Part shown: one piece after another, positions 1 to 6,782 of the stretch
How the letters are laid out: the number at the start of each line of letters is the position of its first letter
How positions within the stretch are numbered: the stretch's first letter is position 1
The notes under the pieces: generated by a model
The model's input: the letters and a program-made list of their open reading frames with translations, nothing else
Database searches by the model: none
Told to the model about the DNA's origin: nothing
Position numbers and translations under genes: made by a program
Assembly: GCA_014379235.1 (NCBI GenBank)
Contig: JACMMD010000958.1
Coordinates: 1-14,971 of the forward strand
Direction: 5' to 3'
DNA: 14,971 nt
From: Anaerolineae bacterium
GTDB lineage: Bacteria; Chloroflexota; Anaerolineae; Aggregatilineales; Phototrophicaceae

Positions 1-574
1 GACCGCGCACGTCCACATCGGGGTTGATGTAAGCCACGCCCTGCTCAAAGCCGTTGCGGAACTTGACCACTGGCGGGATAGAGATACCATACACGCCGCC
101 GACGATATTGCTCTCGGTCATGAGTGCGGCCATCGCGCCCACGAGGAAGCCGGCCTGATCTTCACGGAACTGGAGACCGATCATATTAGGTGGGCCGTCC
201 GCGACGAAGGTGTCCACGCCGATGAAGTAAACTTCGGGGTTGTCCAGCGCCGCTGCAATAGTCGAGTCCGCCATTGTGAAGCCGACGGTGACGATGATGT
301 CCGCGCCTTCATCGAGGCAGGTAGTGATGTTCGGGTCGTAGGCAGTCGGTGAATCCGACTCGATAAAGCTGACATCGAGATCATATTCGTCAGCGGCTTC
401 TTCCGCGCCTTGATACGAAAATTGGTTGAAGCCGTTGTCATTGATACCGCCCGTGTCGGAGACAAGGCACACGGATTCGATTTCGTTCTGTGCGCCGACG
501 GTGAGCGCCGGAATAACGCTGAGGAGCAGCAGAGCCAGCACCAGCGCCACCGACATTTTATGCTTCGTTGCCAT
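1..574 (-). CDS. BMP-family ABC transporter substrate-binding protein (3' end beyond window)
   Basis: Extracytoplasmic binding protein of the BMP/PnrA-like family, which typically delivers nucleosides or similar ligands to an ABC importer. The visible 191 residues begin with a signal peptide (charged MATKHK, hydrophobic core to about residue 26). The family hallmark SDTGGINDNGFNQFSYQG is at residues 39-56, and the second family block FREDQAGFLVGAMAA is at 137-151. No lipobox cysteine is seen, so it looks secreted rather than lipid-anchored. The ATG at 572-574 is preceded by AGGGAG about 9 nt upstream, a good ribosome-binding site. The reading frame runs off the left edge with no stop; BMP proteins are usually about 330-370 residues, so roughly half is missing. 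The permease and ATPase genes expected downstream would lie outside the window. Family membership is strong; the ligand cannot be told. Confidence 0.9.
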   Translation of the reverse strand, partial: MATKHKMSVALVLALLLLSVIPALTVGAQNEIESVCLVSDTGGINDNGFNQFSYQGAEEAADEYDLDVSFIESDSPTAYDPNITTCLDEGADIIVTVGFTMADSTIAAALDNPEVYFIGVDTFVADGPPNMIGLQFREDQAGFLVGAMAALMTESNIVGGVYGISIPPVVKFRNGFEQGVAYINPDVDVRG

Positions 575-663
575 ATGAAGATTCTCCCTTTTAGTGCTAC
601 AACAAGTATTTCATTGCGCGATTGACTCACACCATAGTACCGAATCCTGTGGACAAAGCAAAT

Positions 664-795
664 TAAGCAATCAGCTTTTCAGCCATCAGCCACTAGGCTC
701 TAGCTTCTAGTCCTTAGCCGCTAGGTTTTAGCTCTCTGTACCCTGTACTCGGTGCTTGGTATTCACTCAGAACTTAGCACCCGGCAATCAGCACT
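664..795 (-). repeat. Composite intergenic word array A (AGTTCTGAGT ... AGCT words)
   Basis: Fills most of the gap between the DUF3352-like gene and the BMP gene. Read on the minus strand (direction of transcription) it has AGTTCTGAGT (765-774), then GTACAGGGTACAGAG, then a run of AGCTAA, CTAGCGGCTAAG, CTAGAGCCTAG and GGCTGATGGCTGA words. The words recur in the same order at 3308-3375, 6267-6418 (opposite strand) and 14565-14677. Function is not known; it is dense in TGA, TAG and TAA triplets on the transcribed strand. Confidence 0.75.
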
Positions 796-798
796 TCC

Positions 799-2670
799 CT
801 ACAGCGTGATCGTCGCTTCCAGCCGAAACAGCCCTTCGCCAATCGACTGAACACGGGCCGCAAGCTGACGTACTCCTACAGGCGGAACTTCGCCGCCGGG
901 AGAAGGCGCGAGCGTATTGAACAGCGCGTTGAAGTTGATGTACAGGTTCGGCGTCTCGCTGGAAATCTCGGTTAAATCGTGCCAGCGCTGTTGGTCAACG
1001 AGACGGTTATCGCCACGTTCCGCGTCGAGCACCCTTTCCAGCGCCGAACCTGTGCCAATCACCATAATGTCACCGTCGCTGACCGTGCCGATTTGCAGTA
1101 CGGGGTCGCCGCCCGCCACAACGCGCAGGGTCTCGAACGATTGATCGCCGTCGCCGTTGGCGGGCGTTTCCGTCTCGAACGTGCCGAAATCAAGCGCGGT
1201 TTCAATGAACTCGATTGCGCCAGCACTTGCCGCTGCGCCATCATCTACCTGCGCCAGAATCAGGATGTCGAAGGGCGTGTTGAGCATCGGCGTCGGGTCA
1301 TTAGGGCGGGGCAGCAAGGCCACTGCGTAACTGCCATCCAGATGCGCGAAGAAATCATCTTCGAGGCTGTAGTTGGCGACAACATCTAACGCTTCGAGGA
1401 AAGATGTAACTGCCGTTTGCACGTTGGCGGCGCTGGGTTGATCTACAAGAGGGCTAGGTGTCGCGGCGATGCCTGCCGCTGAAAAGCCGCCAAGCATCTG
1501 ACCGCTAAAGCTGAAAAGCGGCAGCGCCACCAGCAGATCGTAGCCCGCTCCGGCGGCATCCGGCCCGCTTTGCACCATCATGGCACTGCGCGGAATGAAG
1601 TCCAGCACGCTTGGGTCGAAAGTGGCAGGCGTTGAGGCGGGCGTTTCTGTTGCCTCTGCGCTGCCTGCGCCCAAGCCGACAGCGACGCTGTTAGGAACGT
1701 GCATGATGGCCGTCGCATTGATGACGGGTGCAGATAAAAGAGGCGCGGTGATGGCAATGCTCACGCTGACCGCATCCGGCGTATCGCTCAACAGCGACCT
1801 TTCAAAACCTTCGCTGTTCCGAATGGCCCGCAGCGCATCACCCAACGCCATCAGCAGCGGTTCGCCCGATTCGTTACCGCTCAACAGCAGACTCAGCGCG
1901 GGCATCACTACATCATCCCCGCCGAGATACGCGAAGATAATTTCTTCAGTCAGCGGCGCGGCTTCGTTTTGACCCTGTGCTTCGAGTACCGTCGTGTAAC
2001 TGTCCTGCGCGGTCAGCGCTTCGGCTTCTGCGGCGCGCACGTCGAGCGCTGCGTGTATCGCGTCGATTGAACCGACCAATACCGCTTCGGGCATAAACGC
2101 GAACGATGCTCTATCGCCCGTATAAATGCTCACGTCGCGGTAGGTCGTCGCGTCGCCCAAATCCTGTGCTTGAATGATGCGCCCCATCGCGTCCGCCGAG
2201 CCGAAGAAATCGTTCGACGGCAGAATCATCAGCACATCTTCTTCTGCGGCGCTGAGGCCGGGGCCAAGCTGACGATAGGCCAGCACGACTTCATCACGCA
2301 GCCACGGTAAAATGTCGGTAGCGAACGAAGCATCCTCGACATCCAACGCAGCCAGCGAAACGAACGTCTCGTAACCAAGCTGCTGGCTAATGACCACTCG
2401 CGCTGGTTGCAGCATCGCCGCGGCCACCATCGCGGTATTCAAGTCACTGAGCGCTATTCCGGCGGCATCCATGCGAATACGCACGAAGCCGACGTAATCC
2501 GCCGGAATCCAATCTTCGGGGCTAAAGTCATCATCGGATTGCAGATCGGCCAGCGCTTCAATAGCGTCACTCACGTCCTGCGCTTTCGCTGGAACAGGAA
2601 CGACAAAAACGCCCGTCAGCAGCACAGCAGCGCCGATGAGCGCGATAAAAAACAAAGTCAGTTTTCGCAA
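799..2670 (-). CDS. Secreted DUF3352-like protein of unknown function
   Basis: Predicted exported protein of 623 residues. It opens with MRKLTLFFIALIGAAVLLTG, a classic signal peptide ending in a PAKA-Q cleavage site near residue 30. The mature part is acidic and rich in Ala, Leu and Asp. It contains stretches such as DWIPADYVGFVRIRMD and repeated phrases about values above or below levels (EAVLVGSIDAIHAALD, DIMVIGTGSALERVLDAE), typical of the DUF3352 group, whose function is unknown. I chose the TTG at 2668-2670 because AGGAG (2679-2683) lies 8 nt upstream and the signal peptide then starts normally. The frame stays open to a GTG at 2709, but that codon lies in a GTAGGGG palindrome arm and has no ribosome-binding site. 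It follows moaB by 124 nt on the same strand. The DUF3352 assignment is by general appearance and is moderate. Confidence 0.75.
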   Translation of the reverse strand: MRKLTLFFIALIGAAVLLTGVFVVPVPAKAQDVSDAIEALADLQSDDDFSPEDWIPADYVGFVRIRMDAAGIALSDLNTAMVAAAMLQPARVVISQQLGYETFVSLAALDVEDASFATDILPWLRDEVVLAYRQLGPGLSAAEEDVLMILPSNDFFGSADAMGRIIQAQDLGDATTYRDVSIYTGDRASFAFMPEAVLVGSIDAIHAALDVRAAEAEALTAQDSYTTVLEAQGQNEAAPLTEEIIFAYLGGDDVVMPALSLLLSGNESGEPLLMALGDALRAIRNSEGFERSLLSDTPDAVSVSIAITAPLLSAPVINATAIMHVPNSVAVGLGAGSAEATETPASTPATFDPSVLDFIPRSAMMVQSGPDAAGAGYDLLVALPLFSFSGQMLGGFSAAGIAATPSPLVDQPSAANVQTAVTSFLEALDVVANYSLEDDFFAHLDGSYAVALLPRPNDPTPMLNTPFDILILAQVDDGAAASAGAIEFIETALDFGTFETETPANGDGDQSFETLRVVAGGDPVLQIGTVSDGDIMVIGTGSALERVLDAERGDNRLVDQQRWHDLTEISSETPNLYINFNALFNTLAPSPGGEVPPVGVRQLAARVQSIGEGLFRLEATITL

Positions 2671-2699
2671 CGTGGGTACTCCTGCAAAGATGGTTATGT

Positions 2700-2739
2700 G
2701 TAGGGGCACGGCGAACTTCGTTCGTTATCGTGCTCCTAC
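2700..2739. repeat. GTAGGGG-family palindrome
   Basis: Inverted repeat with outer arms GTAGGGGCACG (2700-2710) and CGTGCTCCTAC (2729-2739), one mismatch. The inner arms CGAAC and GTTCG surround TTC. It lies between moaB and the DUF3352-like gene. On the minus strand its arm creates a misleading upstream GTG start for the DUF3352-like gene. Confidence 0.8.
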
Positions 2740-2794
2740 GAACTGAATGTAATAAGCGTACTCGGTTCACATGAGGGAAAAATGAAAGCGTCGT

Positions 2795-3307
2795 TCAGCT
2801 TTTCCGCACGATTTCCCACGCCAGATGATTGATCTCCGGGATGATGAGCTTTTCCAGCGCGGTTTGTACAGCGTTGGTGCTTCCCGGCATCGACACAACC
2901 AGCGTATTTTGATAGACGCCTGCTGTGGCCCGGCTCAACATGGCCGCCGCGCCAACTTCGTTATAGCTCAACATGCGGAACAACTCGCCAAAACCGGGCA
3001 GCGGTTTCTCCAACAGACGGCTGATCACGTCGAAAGTGGTGTCTCGCGGGGAAATGCCTGTGCCGCCGTTGAACAGGATGATTTGCACGGTGGGCATGGC
3101 GGTCAGTTCGTTCAGCGCCGCCGCTACTTGATCCGGTTCGTCCTTGATGAGTCTATACGCGGCGACATGATGACCGAGTTCAGTCATACGCGCCTCAATA
3201 TAGGATTTGTTGCCGTCGGTATCCGGTGTGCGCGTATCGCTGACGGTGACAATCGCCACTGTGACCGGCCCGTGACCGGCTTTCTGACGGTGATCTTCTG
3301 CGCCCAT
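2795..3307 (-). CDS. moaB: Molybdenum cofactor biosynthesis protein MoaB (MogA/MoaB family)
   Basis: Cytoplasmic protein of the MoaB/MogA family, which in characterised members adenylylates molybdopterin before molybdate insertion. The 170 residues show the family motifs in order: TVSDTRT at 21-27, NGGTGISPRD at 80-89 (the molybdopterin-binding GGTG loop), PGFGELFR at 104-111, AMLSRATAG at 122-130 and MPGS at 140-143. Length fits MoaB. The ATG at 3305-3307 is preceded by AAGG 9 nt upstream, which belongs to an intergenic repeat leader shared with the DUF1304 gene. No other cofactor genes are in the window, so this copy is separated from the rest of the pathway. It lies downstream of the FHA gene by 60 nt. 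MoaB versus MogA is judged from length and motif style. Confidence 0.93.
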   Translation of the reverse strand: MGAEDHRQKAGHGPVTVAIVTVSDTRTPDTDGNKSYIEARMTELGHHVAAYRLIKDEPDQVAAALNELTAMPTVQIILFNGGTGISPRDTTFDVISRLLEKPLPGFGELFRMLSYNEVGAAAMLSRATAGVYQNTLVVSMPGSTNAVQTALEKLIIPEINHLAWEIVRKS

Positions 3308-3323
3308 GATTTATAGCCTTTAG
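3305..3323 (-). promoter_or_regulatory. Repeat-borne translation leader of moaB
   Basis: On the minus strand this reads CTAAAGGCTATAAATCATG, ending in the moaB start codon. It matches the leader of the DUF1304 gene (6403-6421, plus strand) at 18 of 19 positions although the genes are unrelated. AAGG, 9 nt before ATG, is the only ribosome-binding-like site, so the repeat probably supplies the initiation signal. Confidence 0.6.
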
Positions 3324-3375
3324 CTATCAGCTAGTCAGCCTATCAGCTACTAGCTCTTCCTCAGCACTCAGAACT
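3308..3375 (-). repeat. Composite intergenic word array B
   Basis: Spans the whole gap between the FHA gene and moaB. Read on the minus strand: AGTTCTGAGT (3366-3375), GCTGAGG, then AGCTAGTAGCTGATAGGCTG and more AGCTGATAGC words, ending in CTAAAGGCTATAAA at the moaB start. Its first word contains the last Phe codon and TGA stop of the FHA gene. Confidence 0.75.
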
Positions 3376-3805
3376 TCGTATTTCCCGGCACGATCTTGAC
3401 GACGATTCGCAGGCTGCCGAGTTCTAGTTCGTCGCCATCACGCAGTCGATACGACTCGCTTGGCGCGAGCGACAGCCCGTTCAGGCGAGTGCCGCTCGTG
3501 CTTTTCAAATCCACAATGTAGGGCACACCGCCGCGATTTTCGAACGCGGCGTGTAAGCGCGAGACCCCATGATCGCGGGCTTTGTACGGCGACAGATTCA
3601 AGTCCGGTTTCAGCACGTCGGGACTGTCACCCGTATCCATGTTGTCGATGCGCCCGATGACGATTTTGCTGGCCACTTCCAGACGCAGCACCGATTGGCG
3701 CTGGTTGCCGACTTGCAGCAGCATACGCACAGGCAGCACAAACGGAGGTGTATGGCTTTCAACCCCGTCATTTGGAACAGTGATGGGAGGCGGTTCAGTG
3801 GCCAC
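3368..3805 (-). CDS. FHA-domain protein
   Basis: Small (145 residues) cytoplasmic protein consisting almost only of a forkhead-associated domain, a phosphothreonine-peptide binding module. The key residues are in place: IVIGRID at 48-54 (Gly-Arg), VSRLHAAFE at 81-89 (Ser and His of the SxxH signature), and DLKSTSGTRLNG at 99-110 (Ser/Thr and the conserved Asn-Gly). A Pro-rich N-terminal stretch of about 25 residues precedes it. The start is GTG at 3803-3805, with GAGGG (3816-3820) eight to ten nt upstream, inside the 18-nt gap after nudK, so the two are almost certainly co-transcribed. The last codons AAG-TTC-TGA lie in intergenic repeat B, suggesting the repeat now defines the C-terminus. 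No Ser/Thr kinase is visible here to name a partner. Confidence 0.92.
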   Translation of the reverse strand: MATEPPPITVPNDGVESHTPPFVLPVRMLLQVGNQRQSVLRLEVASKIVIGRIDNMDTGDSPDVLKPDLNLSPYKARDHGVSRLHAAFENRGGVPYIVDLKSTSGTRLNGLSLAPSESYRLRDGDELELGSLRIVVKIVPGNTKF

Positions 3806-3823
3806 GAATGTAACCCTCGTAAA

Positions 3824-4408
3824 CTACGTGAGCAGGTTGTTGATCTTCGCATATTGCAGCAGCATGATCGTCTTTGCGTCGATGATCTCGCCCGTTGCAA
3901 CCATATGCAGTGCGGCATCGAGGCTGAGTTCCAGCGTTTCGATGTCTTCGCCGTCCGCTTCCAATCCGCCGCCCATGCCGATTTTGTCCTCGTCAACATA
4001 TTCGGCCACAAAGAAATACAGCCGTTCCGTCACCGAGCCGGGACTCATGAACGCCTCGAACACTTTGCGCGCATCCCGAACTCGAACGCCCGCTTCTTCC
4101 TCAGCTTCGCGGCGGATACCCTCGGCGGGGTCGCCTTCTTCGAGGAGTCCGGCGGGGACTTCGATCAGCATCCCATCATGCTCGTTGACGAAAGCCGGAA
4201 AACGAAACTGGCGTGTGAGCAGGATCGATTGGCGGGCGCGGTTGTAGAGCAGGATGGCCGCTCCGTTGCCACGATCATAGGTTTCGCGGCTTTGCGTTTG
4301 CCACGTTCCGTCTTTGCGCTGGTAATCGAACGTGGTCTTTTTCAGCACATACCAGTCGTCGGAGAGCGTTTCGACTTTTTGAATGCGAATGTTGCCGCTG
4401 CTGTTCAA
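3824..4408 (-). CDS. nudK: Nudix hydrolase, NudK / ADP-sugar pyrophosphatase type
   Basis: Cytoplasmic nucleoside-diphosphate-sugar hydrolase, 194 residues. The resemblance to E. coli NudK (GDP-mannose hydrolase) runs the full length: RETYDRGNGAAILLYN at 41-56, RQFRFPAFVN at 66-75, the Nudix box from GLLEEGDPAEG through REAEEEAGV (87-108), MSPGSVTERLYFFVAEY at 121-137, and GGGLEADGEDIETLEL with TGEIIDAKT near the end. The Nudix glutamates that bind metal are kept. The start is TTG at 4406-4408, with GAGG seven nt upstream; this length matches the family, and no in-frame ATG serves better. It is the first gene of the minus-strand run, divergent from the bactofilin-like gene. Whether the substrate is GDP-mannose or ADP-ribose cannot be settled from sequence alone. 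Confidence 0.9.
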   Translation of the reverse strand: MNSSGNIRIQKVETLSDDWYVLKKTTFDYQRKDGTWQTQSRETYDRGNGAAILLYNRARQSILLTRQFRFPAFVNEHDGMLIEVPAGLLEEGDPAEGIRREAEEEAGVRVRDARKVFEAFMSPGSVTERLYFFVAEYVDEDKIGMGGGLEADGEDIETLELSLDAALHMVATGEIIDAKTIMLLQYAKINNLLT

Positions 4409-4763
4409 GCGTTTGCCTCGTCGTTAGCTTTGTCGGATGTAAGAACCGTCTGTGAAATTGTCCTAGCATGATGCCAATGGTTCAAAACCATTGGCTAAAC
4501 GTGGAGAAACCCGCTAAAGGGGTTGTTCCCACTCCCTTTAGTGGACTTACCCACCGTTAGCATCGGGTTTTGAACCCGATGCGTCAAGCGCGAATCATTT
4601 TCAAGCAGGCTCTAAGGACGGCTCATGAGATTATCTTCACATTACATATTACAAACATATCAGAAAAGCGTGAAACAAGCGAGAGATAACGCATTAAGGT
4701 TGCGTATAAATTGGCAAGGGCGGCGCTGTGCCGTACAATGGGCCGCGGTACAAGGAGTGGTGT
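4409..4763. other. Divergent intergenic region (355 nt)
   Basis: Separates the leftward nudK operon from the rightward bactofilin-like gene. It holds the three-hairpin element (4473-4582), then an A/T-richer stretch of about 100 nt (4620-4720) where a promoter for the rightward gene would be expected. A TATAAA at 4705-4710 is present but has no convincing -35 partner. No coding sequence is credible here. Confidence 0.6.
4473..4582. repeat. Three-hairpin, MITE-like palindromic element
   Basis: Left hairpin: GCCAATGGTT, loop CAA, AACCATTGGC (4473-4495). Right hairpin: GCATCGGGTT, loop TTG, AACCCGATGC (4560-4582). Both have perfect 10-bp stems and 3-nt loops, and each is the inverted form of the other with compensated base changes. 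Between them TAAACGTGG (4496-4504) partly pairs with CCACCGTTA (4551-4559). This encloses a central hairpin CCGCTAAAGGG / CCCTTTAGTGG (4511-4521 / 4534-4544). The whole folds as a cruciform or clover shape. No transposase is nearby. Confidence 0.75.
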
Positions 4764-6266
4764 ATGGTAGGTCTTGCAAGACGAGTATTAACGCGGCTGC
4801 TGTTGGTGCTGTTGATCGTCAGCGCGTTGACGCTGGCAGTAGGCGTGGCTTCGGCGCGAGAGGTGCGGCAGGGCGACGTTTGCACCATCGAAGCCGACGA
4901 AGTAATTGAAGGCAATCTGTTCGTCCTATGCCGCGATTTGGCTATCTGGGGGCGCGTCGAAGGCAACATCATGGGCGCGGTCACCAACGCGATCATCACC
5001 GATGGCGGTGTGGTCGAGGGCGGCATTTACCTGTTAGCCAATAAGCTCGATATTTACGGTACGATTGGCGAGAACTTGCATTTCGCTGGCTCGACGCTCA
5101 ACATCCATCGAGCAGCGGAGTTCACCGACCAGCGCGCCGACCTCATCAGCCTGAGCCTGAGTACGACGATTGAAAGCGGCGCGGAACTGCCGGGAAGCAT
5201 CATTGGCGCGGGCTACCAGATGGTTATCACGGGCACGGTGCGCGACGAAATCGACTTCTGGGGGTCGGCGCTCAAGATCGACGGCAACGTGGGCGGCAAC
5301 GTAACTGCAACCGTCGGCAGTATCGACTCGCAGGGCGGTTGGCTGTTGGATACGCTGCTGCGAATCTCCGACGTGGACATCGTGAATCCCGGTTTGCGCG
5401 TGGGCGAAAGCGGACGCATTGACAGTCTGCTCACCTACACCTCACCGTCGATGGGCGAGATCAACGGTGCGATGGCCGAAGACCCGCTTTTTATCCCCGC
5501 TGCCCGCCCGAACCTCGCGCAGATCGAACTGTCGCAGGATGACGCGCCCGTTCAAGTGCTGAATCTCTATTTTTCGCAGGTGGTACGCGAGTTCATCAGC
5601 CTTACGCTGGTGGGCATGATCGGGCTGTTTTTCATCCCGCGACCTCTGCAAGCGCCGCTCACTCAATTGAACTCGCGGCCTCTAACCAGTCTCGGCATCG
5701 GGATGCTGTCGTTCATTTTGTGGCTGGTGACAGTAGTGGTGCTGATTATCCTCAGCGTGATTATTCTGGTTTTGCTGTGGCTGCTGCGGCTGAATGATAT
5801 GCTGCTCGGCGTGGGCGTTATTCTCGGCCTGATTGATCTCGGCAGCGCCAGCCTGTTCGTGATGACCGCTTTCGTGGCGCGGGTGGTGGTGTGCCTTGCA
5901 ATAGGGCGGCTCATCGTGCGGCTGCTGCTCGGTGACGATGGCAGCCAGCGCATCCTGTATTTGAGCCTGTTTGTCGGCGTAGCGCTGCTGTCGCTGACGG
6001 CCTCGCTGCCGATCATCGGCTGGATATTCAACGGCGTATCGCTGTTCGTGGGCTTCGGTGCGATCTTGATTATTTTGCGCGCTCGCGTCGATCAAATCCG
6101 CGAGACCGCGCCGATTCCACCGCCGCGCTATACGGTGACGCTGCCGCCGCTTTTGCCGCGTCAATCGGAAGAAGCGCGCCAGTTCCCGCCGCCGATGCTC
6201 GATGATGCGACACGCCCGCCGGGGATGGATAATCTACCGGAAGGCTTCAACTTCTGGGAAGAGTGA
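4764..6266 (+). CDS. Exported bactofilin-like (polymer-forming) protein with multi-pass membrane C-terminus
   Basis: A 500-residue membrane protein. An N-terminal signal peptide (residues 1-31, ending ASA-R) is followed by about 200 residues of short beta-type turns such as VIEGNLFVLCRDLAIWGRVE, VEGGIYLLANKLDIYGTI and GNVGGNVTATVGSID. This is the repeating Gly/hydrophobic pattern of bactofilin-like right-handed beta-helices. From about 278 to 440 there are five or so hydrophobic segments, then a Pro-rich cytoplasmic tail. Two cysteines (40 and 56) could form a disulfide outside. I chose the ATG at 4764 because AAGGAG (4752-4757) lies six nt upstream and gives a normal signal peptide; an upstream in-frame GTG at 4728 would add 12 unhelpful residues. 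Function is not established; a scaffold or envelope role is inferred. Confidence 0.82.
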   Translation: MVGLARRVLTRLLLVLLIVSALTLAVGVASAREVRQGDVCTIEADEVIEGNLFVLCRDLAIWGRVEGNIMGAVTNAIITDGGVVEGGIYLLANKLDIYGTIGENLHFAGSTLNIHRAAEFTDQRADLISLSLSTTIESGAELPGSIIGAGYQMVITGTVRDEIDFWGSALKIDGNVGGNVTATVGSIDSQGGWLLDTLLRISDVDIVNPGLRVGESGRIDSLLTYTSPSMGEINGAMAEDPLFIPAARPNLAQIELSQDDAPVQVLNLYFSQVVREFISLTLVGMIGLFFIPRPLQAPLTQLNSRPLTSLGIGMLSFILWLVTVVVLIILSVIILVLLWLLRLNDMLLGVGVILGLIDLGSASLFVMTAFVARVVVCLAIGRLIVRLLLGDDGSQRILYLSLFVGVALLSLTASLPIIGWIFNGVSLFVGFGAILIILRARVDQIRETAPIPPPRYTVTLPPLLPRQSEEARQFPPPMLDDATRPPGMDNLPEGFNFWEE

Positions 6267-6418
6267 GGGGTAGTACAGAGTAAAAGCAGGTTCGAGGGGT
6301 AAGGTTCGAGTACAGGTAGGGGCGTTCAACTGAACGCCCAATGAGCCAGAGACTAGCCGCTAGAGCCTGAAAGCTGACAAACTGACAGCTAATTGCTAAT
6401 CACTAAAGGCTATAAACC
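6267..6418 (+). repeat. Composite intergenic word array C with embedded GTAGGGG palindrome
   Basis: Fills the gap from the stop of the bactofilin-like gene to the ATG of the DUF1304 gene. In order on the plus strand: AGTACAGAGT (6272-6281), AGGTTCGAG at 6288-6296 and again at 6302-6310 (14-nt spacing), the palindrome at 6316-6339, CTAGCCGCTAGAGCC, AGCTGACAAACTGACAGCT, and CTAAAGGCTATAAA. It has the same word order as arrays A, B and D when each is read with its genes. The GTAGGGG element interrupts it, so that family can insert into this one. Confidence 0.75.
6316..6339. repeat. GTAGGGG-family palindrome inside array C
   Basis: GTAG followed by GGGCGTTCA, loop AC, TGAACGCCC: a perfect 9-bp hairpin (6320-6328 with 6331-6339). 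The core word GTTCA/TGAAC differs from the other family members but is self-complementary. Confidence 0.8.
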
Positions 6419-6421
6419 ATG
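6403..6421 (+). promoter_or_regulatory. Repeat-borne translation leader of the DUF1304 gene
   Basis: CTAAAGGCTATAAACCATG, ending in the start codon at 6419-6421. It is identical to the moaB leader except for one base. AAGG nine nt before the ATG is the only ribosome-binding-like sequence. Confidence 0.6.
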
Positions 6422-6781
6422 ACCACGTTGAGCAGTATTCTGGTAGCCATTGTCGGGTTGGAGCATTTGTATATTCTGTATCTGGAAATGTTCCTGTGGA
6501 CAAAACCCGCCGGATTGAAAGCCTTTGGGCTGACACCAGAGGCCGCCGAAGCATCGAAGTCACTGGCGGCCAATCAGGGCTTGTATAATGGTTTTTTAGC
6601 GGCGGGCTTGCTGTGGAGCATTATCTACCCTAATCCTGCCATTGGTGAACACATTGCGATCTTCTTTTTACTGTGCGTGATCGTCGCGGCGCTGTATGGC
6701 GGGCTAACTGTCAAGCGCTCGATTCTCATGGTTCAAGGATTGCCTGCGCTGATCGCGTTGGCTGTTGTTCTGCTGACCTAA
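6419..6781 (+). CDS. DUF1304 family membrane protein
   Basis: Small integral membrane protein, 120 residues with about four hydrophobic segments. It carries the features of DUF1304: GLEHLYILYLEMFLWTKPAG near residues 13-32, NQGLYNGFLAAGLLW in the middle, and a final YGG..T..R.ILMVQGLPALIAL block. The biochemical role of this family is not established. Its start region lies in an intergenic repeat. The serine hydrolase gene begins one nt after its stop codon, so the two are very probably co-translated. Confidence 0.92.
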   Translation: MTTLSSILVAIVGLEHLYILYLEMFLWTKPAGLKAFGLTPEAAEASKSLAANQGLYNGFLAAGLLWSIIYPNPAIGEHIAIFFLLCVIVAALYGGLTVKRSILMVQGLPALIALAVVLLT

Positions 6782-6782
6782 C

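Noticed and set aside
181..630. A 149-codon open frame on the minus strand
   Set aside because: It is out of frame with the BMP-family protein, whose signal peptide and hallmark motifs occupy the same DNA in another frame.
3569..4471. A 300-codon open frame on the plus strand
   Set aside because: It lies antisense to the FHA and nudK genes, both of which have clear family motifs. Its translation has no recognisable domain and is rich in His, Arg and Ala as expected of a shadow frame.
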